Below are positions 26,730 through 40,169 of a stretch of DNA of 64,000 bases, one piece after another; position 1 is the stretch's first letter; every line of letters begins with the position of its first letter. The translations under genes and the position numbers were made by a program. The notes under the pieces were generated by a model. The model was not told the origin of the DNA, did no database searches, and saw only the letters and a list, made by a program, of their open reading frames with translations. The stretch is from the NCBI RefSeq assembly GCF_000970855.1, contig NZ_KQ034046.1, positions 717,511 to 781,510 of the forward strand, in the 5' to 3' direction. This stretch comes from Lactobacillus helsingborgensis (GTDB lineage: Bacteria > Bacillota > Bacilli > Lactobacillales > Lactobacillaceae).

Positions 26730-27359
26730 ATGGGCAAATTTACGGTTTTGAATCATCCGTTAATTCAACACAAGTTAACAATTATTAGGCGTAAGGAAAC
26801 AAGTTCCAACGAGTTTAGACGCATTGTTGGTGAAATCGGTGGGCTAATGACTTACGAGATTACCAGAGATTTGCCACTAAAAGATGTTGAAATTGAAACA
26901 CCAATTGGCAAGACCACTCAAAAAGAGATTGCCGGTAAAAAGCTGACTATTGTGCCAATTCTGCGTGCAGGTATTGGTATGCTCAACGGTGTAATGGACA
27001 TGATTCCATCAGCTAAAGTGGGAGTAATTGGCATGTATCGGGATGAAGAAACTCTTAAGCCGCACGAATATTTCTGCAAGATGCCTAAGGATGTTGCAGA
27101 ACGTGAATGCTTAGTGGTTGATCCAATGCTTGCAACCGGTGGTTCTGCAAATATGGCAATTGGTGCTTTGAAAAAGCGTGGAGTAAAAGATATTAAGCTT
27201 GCAGTTTTGGTTGCCGCACCTGAGGGAGTTAAGGCTATACAAAAAGAAAATCCTGACGTTGATATTTATACAGCAGCAGAAGATGACAAATTATTGCCAA
27301 ATGGCTACATAACTCCCGGTTTAGGTGATGCTGGCGACCGGTTATTTGGCACTAAATAA
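26730..27359 (+). CDS. upp: Uracil phosphoribosyltransferase
   Basis: 209 residues. Converts uracil and PRPP to UMP. PRPP-binding motif [11 protein letters not shown] and the C-terminal [11 protein letters not shown] are typical. ATG after TAGGAGG. The glyA gene that lies between sua5 and upp in some lactobacilli is absent here. Confidence 0.97.
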   Translation: MGKFTVLNHPLIQHKLTIIRRKETSSNEFRRIVGEIGGLMTYEITRDLPLKDVEIETPIGKTTQKEIAGKKLTIVPILRAGIGMLNGVMDMIPSAKVGVIGMYRDEETLKPHEYFCKMPKDVAERECLVVDPMLATGGSANMAIGALKKRGVKDIKLAVLVAAPEGVKAIQKENPDVDIYTAAEDDKLLPNGYITPGLGDAGDRLFGTK

Positions 27360-27399
27360 ATTTTTTTGCGTAAAATAATCGCATAATTCGCTTTCATTT

Positions 27400-27428
27400 T
27401 TCACAAAATTATTGAATGGTGTTAATAT
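27400..27428 (+). promoter_or_regulatory. Candidate promoter of the atp operon
   Basis: TTCACA at 27400-27405, 17 bases, TAATAT at 27423-27428; 48 bases before the atpB start. Visual match only. Confidence 0.4.
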
Positions 27429-27476
27429 TGTATGAGTGTTCGATAATTTGGGCACAAGAAGGGAGGTCACGAAGTA

Positions 27477-28190
27477 TTGGAGAGATCATTTGTGTTTAAA
27501 TTCTTGGGTCTTAAATTTGATTTAACAGGAATTATAGGCTCAACATTGATGGCAGCTGTGGTTTTGTTCGTTTGCATTTGGCTTTCGCGCAAAGTTGAAA
27601 TGAAGCCAAATAAAAAGCAAAATGTGTTAGAATATCTGATTGATTTTACTGATGGTATTGTTAAAGACAATGTCAGTGATCCTGATGCCAGAAGGCACCT
27701 TTCACTTTATGCTTTTGTTCTGTTTATCTATATTTGGTTTATGAACCAACTGGGACTTTTCTTGGAAGTTAAAGTAGGCGACACTATGATTGTTAAATCA
27801 CCTACGGCAGACCCAGTGACAACAATGTCATTTGCAATGATGACCTTGCTTCTTTCATTCACTTTTGGAATGCAAAAATTCGGTACTGGTGGCTATTGGC
27901 GCAATTATGCCGAACCTGTTAGTTTCCTGTTTCCAATCAATATGATTGAGGAGATCACTAACTTCTTGACATTGTCTTTGCGTTTATATGGTAATATTTA
28001 CGCTGGTGAAGTGTTATTAACTTTAATAGGAAATAGCTTTGCTCCCAGCTTTGGTGTTACCACTTTGGTTTTAGCAGCACCGTTAGCTATGATCTGGCAA
28101 GGATTCTCTGTCTTCATTGGCTCTATCCAGGCATATGTTTTCGTAACTTTATCCATGGTCTATGTCGGAAAAAAGGTTACAAAAGAATAA
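27477..28190 (+). CDS. atpB: ATP synthase subunit a
   Basis: 237 residues, membrane Fo subunit that forms the proton half-channels. The essential Arg is in TLSLRLYGNIYAGE. Five or more membrane segments. TTG start ten bases after GGGAGG. First gene of the complete eight-gene F1Fo operon; in fermenting lactobacilli the enzyme mainly hydrolyses ATP to pump protons and hold internal pH. Confidence 0.96.
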   Translation: MERSFVFKFLGLKFDLTGIIGSTLMAAVVLFVCIWLSRKVEMKPNKKQNVLEYLIDFTDGIVKDNVSDPDARRHLSLYAFVLFIYIWFMNQLGLFLEVKVGDTMIVKSPTADPVTTMSFAMMTLLLSFTFGMQKFGTGGYWRNYAEPVSFLFPINMIEEITNFLTLSLRLYGNIYAGEVLLTLIGNSFAPSFGVTTLVLAAPLAMIWQGFSVFIGSIQAYVFVTLSMVYVGKKVTKE

Positions 28191-28208
28191 TTTTTTGGAG
28201 GTTTAAAC

Positions 28209-28433
28209 ATGTCACAAGCTTTTAAATATATCTCAGCAGCTATCGTAGCTGGTATTGCTGCTTTAGCAGCTTCTTGGGGTAACGGTAAAGTTATTACTAA
28301 GACAGTTGAGAGCATGGCTCGTCAACCAGAAAGCGCCGGTAACTTAAGATCAACAATGTTCATTGGTGTTGGTCTGATTGAAGCCGTTCCTATTTTGGCG
28401 ATTGTTGTTGCTTTCCTGATTCTCTTCGTTTAA
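28209..28433 (+). CDS. atpE: ATP synthase subunit c
   Basis: 74 residues, two membrane hairpin helices joined by a polar loop (RQPES). The proton-carrying Glu is in [10 protein letters not shown], so the ring is a proton type. ATG after TTGGAGG. Confidence 0.97.
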   Translation: MSQAFKYISAAIVAGIAALAASWGNGKVITKTVESMARQPESAGNLRSTMFIGVGLIEAVPILAIVVAFLILFV

Positions 28434-28475
28434 TTTTATTTAAAATAATTTAGGTAAAAGAGAGAAGGGCAGTAA

Positions 28476-28987
28476 ATGACATTTCATAACTTATTTGCAG
28501 CCTCAGCAGGTCATATTTATCTAGGCAATACTTTGTGGTACCTGATTGTTTTCGCAATCTTGCTTCTTTTGGTTAAACATTATGCTTGGGGACCAGTTTC
28601 CGACATGATGGAAAAAAGGCGCCAAAAGGTAATTAATGATCTTGATTCAGCTGCAGACAATCGCAAAAAGGCCGAAGTTTTGGCTAATGAGCGTGAAGCT
28701 GCCTTGAAGAACTCAAGACAAGAAGCAACGCAAATACTTACTGACGCAAAAGCAAATGCGGAAAAAACAAGTTCGCAGATTGTGGCAGAGGCTAATAATA
28801 ATGCTGCTTCAATTCATGAAAAGGCAAAAGCCGATGCTGCACAAGCAAAAGCTGATGCGTTAGATGAAGCTCGTGCACAAGTTGCAGATATTTCTGTGAC
28901 GATTGCGGAAAAAGTAATTGCGAAGAATTTATCTGCTGATGACCAAAAAGATTTAGTCGATCAATTCATTAAGGGGCTGAATAAATA

Positions 28988-28988
<1 letters not shown>
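28476..28988 (+). CDS. atpF: ATP synthase subunit b
   Basis: 170 residues: one N-terminal membrane helix ([15 protein letters not shown]) and a long charged coiled coil, forming the peripheral stalk. ATG after GAGAAGGG. Its stop overlaps the atpH start. Confidence 0.96.
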
Positions 28989-31062
<2,074 letters not shown>

Positions 31063-31073
31063 GAGGTAGCTTT

Positions 31074-32036
31074 ATGCCTGCATCTTTACTTGCGTTGAAG
31101 AGAAAAATTGCTTCAGTTAAGCAAACTGGTAAAATCACTGAAGCCATGAGAATGGTTTCCGCGTCAAAGTTGAACCAAACGGAAAAGCGGGATAAAGGCT
31201 ACACGATTTATAATGATCATGTGCGGCAAACTTTATCGCGTTTAATGAGTGCCGAGGTTGTAAACCACTTGCATAAGGCAAATGTGGCAATCGACAATGA
31301 GAGCATTAGCAAAATCGATTACGAAAATGTTTTCGGCTTAGGTATTGTTTCCGATATGGTTCAAGCACGGAAAAAGGTTAATTCCACAGGTTATTTAGTC
31401 ATCACTGGTGACCGTGGTTTAGTTGGTTCCTATAATAGTGCTGTCATCAAAAACATGATGGGATTATTTGAAGACTCTCGCGCTGAACATAAAGATATCA
31501 AAGTTCTGGCTGTAGGGTCTGTTGGGGCTGACTTTTTCAAGAAAAATAATCTGAATGTTGTCTATGAAAATGACAATATTAGTGACGTGCCGACCTTTGA
31601 TGAAGTTTTACCAATTGTTTCAACTGCGATCAAAATGTATTTGAATGGAGTATATGATGAGTTATATGTTTGTTATACTCACCATATTAACTCTTTGTCA
31701 TCTGCATTTCGGGTTGAAAAAATGTTGCCAATTGTCGATATTGATATTGGTGTCAAAGAAGCTGAAGCACATAAAGATTTAGAATACGATATCGAGCCAA
31801 ACGTTAATGCTGTCTTAACTACATTAATTCCTCAATATGCCCGTTCAACTATTTACGGCGCAATTCTGGATGCCAAGACTGCTGAACACGCCAGTTCAAT
31901 GACTGCGATGCAGAGTGCTACGGATAATGTTGACGATTTGGTTTCGAGTTTAACTACTAAATTAAACCGTGCAAGACAAGCAGAAATCACTACTGAAATT
32001 ACTGAAATTGTCAGTGGTGCTAATGCTTTGAAATAA
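31074..32036 (+). CDS. atpG: ATP synthase subunit gamma
   Basis: 320 residues, central rotor shaft. N-terminal [19 protein letters not shown] and C-terminal [13 protein letters not shown]...NRARQAEIT helices are diagnostic. Slightly long, as in other lactobacilli. ATG after TAGGAGG. Confidence 0.96.
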   Translation: MPASLLALKRKIASVKQTGKITEAMRMVSASKLNQTEKRDKGYTIYNDHVRQTLSRLMSAEVVNHLHKANVAIDNESISKIDYENVFGLGIVSDMVQARKKVNSTGYLVITGDRGLVGSYNSAVIKNMMGLFEDSRAEHKDIKVLAVGSVGADFFKKNNLNVVYENDNISDVPTFDEVLPIVSTAIKMYLNGVYDELYVCYTHHINSLSSAFRVEKMLPIVDIDIGVKEAEAHKDLEYDIEPNVNAVLTTLIPQYARSTIYGAILDAKTAEHASSMTAMQSATDNVDDLVSSLTTKLNRARQAEITTEITEIVSGANALK

Positions 32037-32040
32037 TTAA

Positions 32041-33498
<1,458 letters not shown>

Positions 33499-33509
33499 GG
33501 TGATGTCAA

Positions 33510-33947
33510 ATGGCAGATCCAGAAAAGCTTTTTATGGTAAATATTGTAACTCCTGATGGTCTGATTTTTTCCCACCATTCCAGCATTGTAGAAATGCGAG
33601 CAATAGACGGTCAACGCTCGGTCATGTATAATCACTTGCCGATTTTGACCCCACTTGCAATTGGTGAGATTAAGGTTAAGAGAAGCCGTGAAATGAACAA
33701 TGTGGTCAACCATATTGCAGTTAGTGGCGGTTACTTTGAATTTTCCAATAATGTAGCTACAATTATTGCTGATAGCGCAGAACGTGCCGGTAATATTGAT
33801 GTGTCTCGAGCTAAGGCTGCTAGGGAACGTGCTCAAAATGCCTTGAAGAAGGCTCAAGCAGAGCATGACCAGAAGTCTCTTGAAAGGGCACAAGTTGCAT
33901 TAAGAAGGGCAGTAAACAGAATAAGTGTTTACAACTCAGACAAATAG
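33510..33947 (+). CDS. atpC: ATP synthase subunit epsilon
   Basis: 145 residues: N-terminal beta sandwich ([29 protein letters not shown]) and C-terminal helical hairpin that can inhibit ATP hydrolysis. Last gene of the atp operon; a terminator follows 12 bases later. Confidence 0.95.
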   Translation: MADPEKLFMVNIVTPDGLIFSHHSSIVEMRAIDGQRSVMYNHLPILTPLAIGEIKVKRSREMNNVVNHIAVSGGYFEFSNNVATIIADSAERAGNIDVSRAKAARERAQNALKKAQAEHDQKSLERAQVALRRAVNRISVYNSDK

Positions 33948-33959
33948 AATTAAAGTTTT

Positions 33960-33991
33960 AAGCGGATGCACTACTTTGTGTGTCCGCTTTT
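33960..33991 (+). terminator. Terminator of the atp operon
   Basis: AGCGGATGCAC/GTGTGTCCGCT stem with one or two mismatches and a TTTT tail. It lies just before the DUF1146 gene, which may be reached by read-through. Confidence 0.7.
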
Positions 33992-34020
33992 ATTGTGACT
34001 TAAGAAAAGTGAGAAAAAAT

Positions 34021-34251
34021 ATGTTTCAACTTGGCGTTCATGCCTTAATTAGTATAATAATTTATTTAATTACGATTGGCTTGTCCTTTCAAATTATGAA
34101 AAGCGTACGTATTGAAAACATAATTCGTAAGAATAAAGTATTTGAAGCCCAGCTGTTTCTGATTTTTGCGGCTATTGCCTTAGGCTTTCTGGTAGGTAAT
34201 TTCTTCATTACCTTAATTGACACTTCTATGCAACTGAGCAATTTCTTTTAA
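34021..34251 (+). CDS. DUF1146 small membrane protein
   Basis: 76 residues from ATG 34021, after AAGTGAG; the open frame starting at 33925 overlaps atpC and the terminator and is not used. Two membrane segments (ALISIIIYLITIGLSFQIM and FLIFAAIALGFLVGNFFI). DUF1146 proteins are regularly found between atpC and mreB in lactobacilli; function unknown. Confidence 0.85.
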   Translation: MFQLGVHALISIIIYLITIGLSFQIMKSVRIENIIRKNKVFEAQLFLIFAAIALGFLVGNFFITLIDTSMQLSNFF

Positions 34252-34332
34252 GACTTGGTAAAGCGGGTAAAGTCGCCCACAAACTTAAAATCTTTATGGT
34301 AAAATATACATTGAATATGATGGAGGATTATC

Positions 34333-35322
34333 GTGGCACGAGATATAGGAATAGATTTAGGAACAGCTAATGTGCTTATTAACGTTTCCGGTAAGGGAAT
34401 TGTTTTAAATGAGCCTTCAGTTGTTGCTGTTAATACAAGTACAAATAAAGTGGTAGCTGTTGGAACAGAAGCTTATAAGATGGTAGGACGGACCCCTGGT
34501 AACATCAGAGTAATTCGTCCTTTAAAAAATGGCGTGATAGCAGATTTTGATATCACAGAGGCAATGCTGTCCTACTTTATTGAAAAATTAAACGTTAAAG
34601 GCTTCATGTCCAAGCCAAATATTTTAATTTGTGCTCCTACAGGAGTAACATCAATTGAACAGAAAGCAATTATTCAGGCTGCTGAAAAGTCTGGTGGAGG
34701 CAAAGTCTATCTTGATTTTGAGCCTAAAGTTGCTGCTGTTGGTGCGGGCCTTGATATTTTCAAACCTCAAGGTAACATCGTAATTGATATTGGTGGTGGT
34801 ACTACCGATATTGCTGTTTTATCAATGGGTGAGATAGTTACGAGTCAATCACTGCGCTATGCCGGGGATCATATGAATCAGGCAGTTGTTTCTTACATTA
34901 AGAACAAACATAATTTACTGATAGGTTCTCGCACAGCTGAACAAATTAAAATTGAAATTGGTAGTGCTTTTGAACCAGATAAAAACGAAACTATCACAGT
35001 ACGTGGTCGTGATGTAGTTGATGGTTTGCCTAAGCAAGCAACAGTGTCTGCTCCTGAAATTCAAGAGGCACTGCACGATGGCTTGATGACTATTATTGCA
35101 GCTACCAAAGAAGTTTTAGAAAAAACTCCGCCTGAGCTTTCTGCTGATATTATCGACAGAGGAATTATGCTGACCGGTGGTGGAGCATTGCTTAAGAATA
35201 TTGATAAGCTAATTTCTTATTACCTCAAGGTGCCTGTGTTAACGGCTGATCATCCACTTGAAGCCGTAGCGCTGGGAACTGGAATTTTGCTCAAGAATAT
35301 CGAAAAACATCAACGCCACTAG
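34333..35322 (+). CDS. mreB: MreB/Mbl rod-shape actin
   Basis: 329 residues. Actin-like cytoskeletal protein that guides cell-wall growth. Nucleotide-site motifs [25 protein letters not shown] and [12 protein letters not shown] are all present. GTG start after ATGGAGG. It could be the mbl paralogue; position next to yidD and rodA is typical. Confidence 0.95.
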   Translation: MARDIGIDLGTANVLINVSGKGIVLNEPSVVAVNTSTNKVVAVGTEAYKMVGRTPGNIRVIRPLKNGVIADFDITEAMLSYFIEKLNVKGFMSKPNILICAPTGVTSIEQKAIIQAAEKSGGGKVYLDFEPKVAAVGAGLDIFKPQGNIVIDIGGGTTDIAVLSMGEIVTSQSLRYAGDHMNQAVVSYIKNKHNLLIGSRTAEQIKIEIGSAFEPDKNETITVRGRDVVDGLPKQATVSAPEIQEALHDGLMTIIAATKEVLEKTPPELSADIIDRGIMLTGGGALLKNIDKLISYYLKVPVLTADHPLEAVALGTGILLKNIEKHQRH

Positions 35323-35338
35323 TTTTTGGAGGCCCGAT

Positions 35339-35632
35339 TTGCGAAAAATTTTAATTTATTTAGTTAAAATCTACCAGAAATTTATTTCTCCGGCTTTGCC
35401 AAAATCGTGCCGTTATTATCCGACTTGCTCAACTTATATGGTTGACGCTTTAACTAAGTTTGGTCCTATTTTAGGACTAATTATGGGTATTGCTCGAATT
35501 TTACGGTGCAATCCTTTTGTGCGCGGCGGTGTTGATCCGGTACCAGATAAATTTACTATATTTCGTAATCCTCATCCAGAAAGATATGAAGATGAAATTA
35601 TTGCAAAGAAATTTCATCCAAATATGAAGTAG
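35339..35632 (+). CDS. yidD: YidD membrane protein insertion factor
   Basis: 97 residues. Motif [16 protein letters not shown] with two conserved Cys, then a hydrophobic stretch and [14 protein letters not shown]. Helps YidC-dependent insertion of membrane proteins. TTG start after TTGGAGG. Confidence 0.93.
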   Translation: MRKILIYLVKIYQKFISPALPKSCRYYPTCSTYMVDALTKFGPILGLIMGIARILRCNPFVRGGVDPVPDKFTIFRNPHPERYEDEIIAKKFHPNMK

Positions 35633-35640
35633 GAGAATTT

Positions 35641-35868
35641 ATGTCAAAAAAACCTGAAAATATTAATGTTGAAATTAACGAAGTCAAAGGCAAGGAAAAC
35701 CCAACATGGGAAGTAGTTATTCCCCAGAAAAAATCTATTGGTGTAATTGAAAAGTTAAGCGGACGATACCGTGCGACGACTGGCAAAACCAATAGTATCT
35801 TGTATGCTAAAAGTTTAGAAAGCATTATTAATGACTTGCTCTCATACTTTGCTTTGCATGAAAAATAA
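35641..35868 (+). CDS. DUF2969 protein
   Basis: 75 residues, soluble, basic. Contains KENPTWEVVIPQK and YAKSLESIINDLLSYFALHE. A small conserved Lactobacillales family of unknown function at this place in the genome. ATG after TAGGAGA, eight bases after yidD. Confidence 0.85.
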   Translation: MSKKPENINVEINEVKGKENPTWEVVIPQKKSIGVIEKLSGRYRATTGKTNSILYAKSLESIINDLLSYFALHEK

Positions 35869-35884
35869 TAGGTTGTGATAGTTA

Positions 35885-37078
35885 ATGGTCAAAGTACAAA
35901 ATAAAACCAATCTTTTTGATCGCATCGCATGGAATATTGTTGTCCCTGTGCTGCTTTTAGCAGCAGTGGGCCTATATTCCATTTATTTTGCGGCAATTGA
36001 TGACCCTAGTCACATGGGCAGCCCAGTAAGAGCTGTGGCAATGCAGGCTCTCTGGTATATTATTTCATTTACCATCGTGATTTTTGTCATTCAATTTGAT
36101 GCTGAACAGCTCTACCGGATTGCACCTTATGTATATGGATTAGGAATAGTACTTTTGATTGCGGTTTTGTTCTTTTACAATCGCAGTATAGCTGCAGATG
36201 CCGGTGCCAAAAGCTGGTTTAAGCTAGGACCAATTTCTTTTCAACCGTCAGAGGTCATGAAACCGGCATTTATCTTGATGCTGGCGCGGGTTGTCCGTGA
36301 ACATAATGACAAGTTTACTCATACCATTAAAAACGACTGGATTTTAATTGGGAAAATGCTTGCTTGGTTGCTACCAATTGCCGTACTTTTAAAATTGCAA
36401 AATGATTTCGGCACGATGCTTGTCTTTTTCGCTATAGTTGGTGGGGTAATTATTGTTTCAGGAATATCTTGGAAGATAATAACACCAATGTTTATAGTAG
36501 TTGCAATTATGGGTGCAATAGTGATTTTTATGGTCACTACACCAGGCGGTCAAGTTATTCTAAGTCATTCTTTTCAACCGTACCAATTTGCTCGTATCAT
36601 GTCATGGCTGAATCCATCTACGGACACGTCTAAAGCAGCATATCAATTGTGGCAGAGTATGCAAGCGATTGGATCAGGACAGATTTTTGGTAATGGCTTT
36701 GGAAATCTAAGTGTTTACGTACCAGTTCGTGGCTCAGATATGGTTTATTCAGTAATTGGTGAATCATTTGGTTTTGTCGGTAGTGTAGCAGTTATTTTGC
36801 TTTATCTATACTTGATAGTCCAAATGGTCCGGATAACATTTGATACTAAGAACGCATTTTATTCTTATGTGTCGACCGGCGTAATTATGATGATCCTTTT
36901 CCATGTTTTTGAAAATATCGGTATGAGTATTGACCTTTTGCCATTGACCGGTATTCCATTACCATTTATTTCCCAGGGTGGATCAGCCTTAATTGGAAAT
37001 ATGATTGGTATTGGAATGATTTTGTCCATGAAGTTCCATAATAAAGACTACATGTTTAGCCGGGCAGGAGACTTTTAA
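35885..37078 (+). CDS. rodA: RodA/FtsW-family peptidoglycan polymerase
   Basis: 397 residues, ten membrane segments. SEDS glycosyltransferase that polymerises lipid II during elongation with a class B PBP. Motifs FQPSEVMKPAFILMLAR and GIPLPFISQGGSALIGN are diagnostic. Context with mreB favours RodA over FtsW. A terminator follows at 37098. Confidence 0.94.
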   Translation: MVKVQNKTNLFDRIAWNIVVPVLLLAAVGLYSIYFAAIDDPSHMGSPVRAVAMQALWYIISFTIVIFVIQFDAEQLYRIAPYVYGLGIVLLIAVLFFYNRSIAADAGAKSWFKLGPISFQPSEVMKPAFILMLARVVREHNDKFTHTIKNDWILIGKMLAWLLPIAVLLKLQNDFGTMLVFFAIVGGVIIVSGISWKIITPMFIVVAIMGAIVIFMVTTPGGQVILSHSFQPYQFARIMSWLNPSTDTSKAAYQLWQSMQAIGSGQIFGNGFGNLSVYVPVRGSDMVYSVIGESFGFVGSVAVILLYLYLIVQMVRITFDTKNAFYSYVSTGVIMMILFHVFENIGMSIDLLPLTGIPLPFISQGGSALIGNMIGIGMILSMKFHNKDYMFSRAGDF

Positions 37079-37097
37079 AATAAATTAATACATAAAA

Positions 37098-37128
37098 AAC
37101 AATTCAATTTTTATTGAATTGTTTTTTT
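37098..37128 (+). terminator. Terminator after rodA
   Basis: AACAATTCAAT/ATTGAATTGTT stem and T7 tail. Confidence 0.92.
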
Positions 37129-37311
37129 ATGTAGTTTAATTTTAATTTCCATTTATCATCAAAGTTGGTTTTATAAGCTTAATTTGTATATTAAACATAA
37201 TATTCAAATACCGGATTAATATTAAATTATACAAAACTTGACAAAAATGACTAAAAAAGTAAAAATGTATACATAAACTGACCTATAGATTAAAAAAGGA
37301 AAGGGAAAATA

Positions 37312-37986
37312 ATGACTGTATTAGAAAACTTCATAAATCATCAGGCTGATCCAAAATTACCAGGTTTTCTTTCGAATTCTATCAAAAAAGGATACAGTTC
37401 ATTTAATGAATTTGTGAAAAGAGAACCTGAATTACAGTTGTACGAGTCACGTAATGTATACGGCTATTTACGTCATATATTTATTGATATTATACTCAAG
37501 CGTGATGCTCATAATTCAGGTATTGATCTTAAGGTTAAAACTAGAGAAATTCCCGAAAACGGTTATACTTATTTGGTAATTGAACATAAAAATTGTATAA
37601 TTACTGTTCACAAGACGAGTTTAAAAAATAGTCTTCCGGCTAAAGCAGTTAATAGAACTATGCGGAGTAAAATTAATAATGGAATTCCGAATATAGATCT
37701 ACAATTATCATTGTTTGAAAATCCCCCGTTAGAAAAGGAACAGATTAAAACGGGACAAATTTATTTGATGGTTACATATGGTGGATCACATTATAAGCTA
37801 GAATATGTAAACTTAGGAATGCCTAATGATGGAGTTACGCGCTGGTTGGATATTAAAAATATTACTAATTCTCTTACTACTACTGAAGATGTAAGTGAAA
37901 CAGAGCAAGCACAAATTAATTTGGAATTTCAAAATGAAGTAAAACGTATGTTAGAAAGAGAGAAAAAAAATGGAGGTCAAATTTAA
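37312..37986 (+). CDS. Unknown protein paired with an XRE/ImmA protein
   Basis: 224 residues, soluble, no signal peptide. An N-terminal helical part (FLSNSIKKGYSSFNEFV), a central beta-rich part (YTYLVIEHKNCIITVHK and YLMVTYGGSHYKLEYVNLG) and a charged C-terminal helix. No family recognised with confidence. ATG after AAAGGAAAGG; a TTGACA at 37238 may be part of its promoter, but the -10 is unclear. The end overlaps the next gene by 17 bases, so the two are made together, as in toxin-antitoxin or stress-response pairs. Confidence 0.75.
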   Translation: MTVLENFINHQADPKLPGFLSNSIKKGYSSFNEFVKREPELQLYESRNVYGYLRHIFIDIILKRDAHNSGIDLKVKTREIPENGYTYLVIEHKNCIITVHKTSLKNSLPAKAVNRTMRSKINNGIPNIDLQLSLFENPPLEKEQIKTGQIYLMVTYGGSHYKLEYVNLGMPNDGVTRWLDIKNITNSLTTTEDVSETEQAQINLEFQNEVKRMLEREKKNGGQI

Positions 37987-39097
37987 TCCTAACCAACTTA
38001 AAAAAGCCAGACTAATGAGAGGACTTAGCATGACAGAATTGGCTGCTAAATCTTCTCTTTCGCGGGAATCAATCAGTAAGTATGAGTTAGGTGCTACTAA
38101 GCCTCGTGGAGAATCAATTTTAAAGCTTGCAAATGCTTTAAAATTTCCAGTTTACTTCTTTGGAAAACCAGATATCGTTATTCCAATGGGTACTGTGTTT
38201 TTTAGAAGTCAAGCTGCAAGTACAAACAAGTTAAGGGAAATGCAAAAAATCAGATTAGAATTGGCGGCTCAGAGTTTATTATATATATCTAAATATATCA
38301 AACTACCGAAACTGAATATCCCTGAACCATTAAATCTTAAAATTGAAAAAATTACGCCAGAAATAATACAACGTTTAGCTTCGAAAACACGTAAGATGTG
38401 GCAGTTAGGAAATGGACCAATTAAAAATCTTACTAATGTTATGGAGGCAAATGGTATTATTATTACTGAAACGACTATGCATAGTGAAAAAATGGATGCC
38501 GTTTCTACATGTATAAATGATGTACCGCTTATTGCATTAACAGATAATAATGAATCTGTTATGAGAAGACGCTTCAATTTGGCACATGAATTAGGACACA
38601 TATTACTACATAATAATGTTGAAAATATTTTTGACCTGAATAACAATAAATATAAGAACTTATTGGAAAAGCAAGCTAATCAATTTGCTTCTTACTTTTT
38701 AATTCCTGATGAGTCGTTTATTGACTATTTAGTGTCTGGTAGTATGAATTTTTTTAGGCAAGCTAAATTATACTGGAACGTTTCTATTGCTGCTTTAATA
38801 TATAAAGCCAATGAATTGCACTTATTATCCGAAAACCAATACATTTATCTGCAAAAGCAAATTTCAAAAAAACATTGGAGGAAACATGAACCTGATGATA
38901 ATAAGTTACCACAAGAACATCCAAGTATTTTCAAAACTGCTTTAGATATGCTTTTAGATGCAAACTTAGTAACTAAGCAGGATTTAATTTCAGTTTCAGG
39001 TTTACCTATCGAAGAACTAGAAGCTATTTTTAGAACGTCTTTCATTGAAGATAACATTAATATGTCAACTAAACCATATTTAAGGTTAGTCAAATAA
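37970..39097 (+). CDS. XRE-family regulator fused to ImmA/IrrE metallopeptidase
   Basis: 375 residues. The N-terminal XRE helix-turn-helix is at about 8-62 (MTELAAKSSLSRESISKYE). The ImmA/IrrE (PF06114) protease domain has the zinc motif H206-ELG-H210 in FNLAHELGHILLHN and a downstream KQANQFASYFLIPDESF that supplies the third ligand. Such proteins often cleave a repressor or partner in mobile elements, or act as the regulatory half of toxin-antitoxin-like pairs. Here the partner is most likely the overlapping upstream gene. The AT-rich context between core genes and the surface array fits an acquired islet. Confidence 0.88.
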   Translation: MEVKFNPNQLKKARLMRGLSMTELAAKSSLSRESISKYELGATKPRGESILKLANALKFPVYFFGKPDIVIPMGTVFFRSQAASTNKLREMQKIRLELAAQSLLYISKYIKLPKLNIPEPLNLKIEKITPEIIQRLASKTRKMWQLGNGPIKNLTNVMEANGIIITETTMHSEKMDAVSTCINDVPLIALTDNNESVMRRRFNLAHELGHILLHNNVENIFDLNNNKYKNLLEKQANQFASYFLIPDESFIDYLVSGSMNFFRQAKLYWNVSIAALIYKANELHLLSENQYIYLQKQISKKHWRKHEPDDNKLPQEHPSIFKTALDMLLDANLVTKQDLISVSGLPIEELEAIFRTSFIEDNINMSTKPYLRLVK

Positions 39098-39137
39098 AAA
39101 TATGAGCTTTGGATTATAAAAGGTATGAATAACACAC

Positions 39138-39172
39138 AAAAAGAGCATTTCAGATATGAAATGCTCTTTTTT
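39138..39172. terminator. Bidirectional terminator
   Basis: AAAAAGAGCATTTCA/TGAAATGCTCTTTTTT, a near-perfect stem with A and T runs. Ends the XRE/ImmA gene and the usp operon. Confidence 0.93.
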
Positions 39173-39626
39173 ACTTAGTTAGATTTTCATTTGAACGGCA
39201 AACCAAAACGTCACAATCTGCTGTTCTGGTTACATATTCAGTTACACTGCCGATCAATATTCGTTCAACGGCATTAAGTCCCGTTGCGCCTAACACAATT
39301 AAATCAATTTGGTGCTTTTGCGGAAACTGATGGGCAATAATTGCTTTGGGAGAGCCAAATTCAATTGAGTAATGAACTTCCTTAACCCCAGCTTCTGTAG
39401 CTTTATTGTAGTAGTTCTGCAGTTTTTCTTTAGCATCATTAGACACTTGTTCTACCATCTCGGAATCAAAACTAGACACGTTTTGAAAAGATCTAGTATC
39501 AATGACATGTAAAATTTCCAAAGCAGCTTCGTTTCGCTTAGCAGCAGCGATAGCTTTTTTGAAAGCTAAATCGGCTTCTTTTGAGCCATCAACTGCAACT
39601 TGAATACGGTGATATTGTTTCATCAT
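39171..39626 (-). CDS. Universal stress protein (UspA family)
   Basis: 151 residues from the ATG at 39626, after AGAGAGGTG. An N-terminal IQVAVDGSKEADLAFKKA strand-loop and the ATP-binding motif GATGLNAVERILIGSV mark the ATP-type Usp fold. Cytoplasmic, role unknown. Second gene of an operon with the small membrane protein upstream, behind a structured RNA leader. Confidence 0.93.
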   Translation of the reverse strand: MMKQYHRIQVAVDGSKEADLAFKKAIAAAKRNEAALEILHVIDTRSFQNVSSFDSEMVEQVSNDAKEKLQNYYNKATEAGVKEVHYSIEFGSPKAIIAHQFPQKHQIDLIVLGATGLNAVERILIGSVTEYVTRTADCDVLVCRSNENLTK

Positions 39627-39670
39627 TAAAAACACCTCTCTTACCACTATTTTACCAAATTTTAGTCCAA

Positions 39671-39952
39671 TTAATCATCCTTTTGATTAAGTAAAAGGCT
39701 AAAAATTAAAATAGTAACTGTACTAAGTGCCAAGGTAATGAGGTTAAGATATTCATTAGACTGGAAAGCCAGAAATATTCCTATCAGACTTTCGATAACC
39801 AGTAGGATAGCAGTTCCAGTCATAATTGAACTGAAATTAGCAATATTCTTGCTGTTATATATTAGAAAGTGAGTCTTGCGATTATGCCAGAGATAATAGG
39901 CAGTTAAAAGCAACACAGCTAAATAAATTATGATAGCAACTTTGATAATCAT
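39671..39952 (-). CDS. Small membrane protein upstream of usp
   Basis: 93 residues from the ATG at 39952, after TTGGAG; the longer open frame (to 40060) crosses the terminator hairpin and is not used. Three hydrophobic segments: IIKVAIIIYLAVLLLTAYYL, then MTGTAILLVIESLIGIFLAF, then LITLALSTVTILIFSLLL. The hypothetical gene that precedes usp in many lactic acid bacteria has this position. Function unknown. Confidence 0.8.
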   Translation of the reverse strand: MIIKVAIIIYLAVLLLTAYYLWHNRKTHFLIYNSKNIANFSSIMTGTAILLVIESLIGIFLAFQSNEYLNLITLALSTVTILIFSLLLNQKDD

Positions 39953-39963
39953 AAAAACTCCAA

Positions 39964-40157
39964 TAAAAAAAACGGTCAACAGACCGTTTCCTAAAATTCT
40001 CAAGAAATCCGAGTCGTCGAAACATAGCAAAACAATGCTTGTTGAACCCGCAGTGTTCAAAAAATGAGAAGTAGCGCAACGAATATGGATCCTATCGCAA
40101 AAGATAGTATTCCGATTCGAAAGTTATTTACTATCTCGCATGTCTTATGTTTGACCG
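39964..40157 (-). ncRNA. Lacto-usp / 6S-like RNA upstream of the usp operon
   Basis: Minus-strand leader of about 190 bases. Visible structure: a GATAGT/ACTATC hairpin (40103-40135), a TTGAAC/GTTCAA hairpin (40042-40060), and a strong terminator AACGGTC/GACCGTT plus T8 (39964-39989) just before the ribosome binding site of the small membrane gene. A TATAAG -10-like element is at 40164-40169. The Lacto-usp RNA motif is known from lactic acid bacteria in exactly this context, before a hypothetical gene and usp, and has been proposed to be their 6S RNA. The call rests mainly on context, size and the terminator; the consensus was not aligned. Confidence 0.65.
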
Positions 40158-40169
40158 GTCAACCTTATA

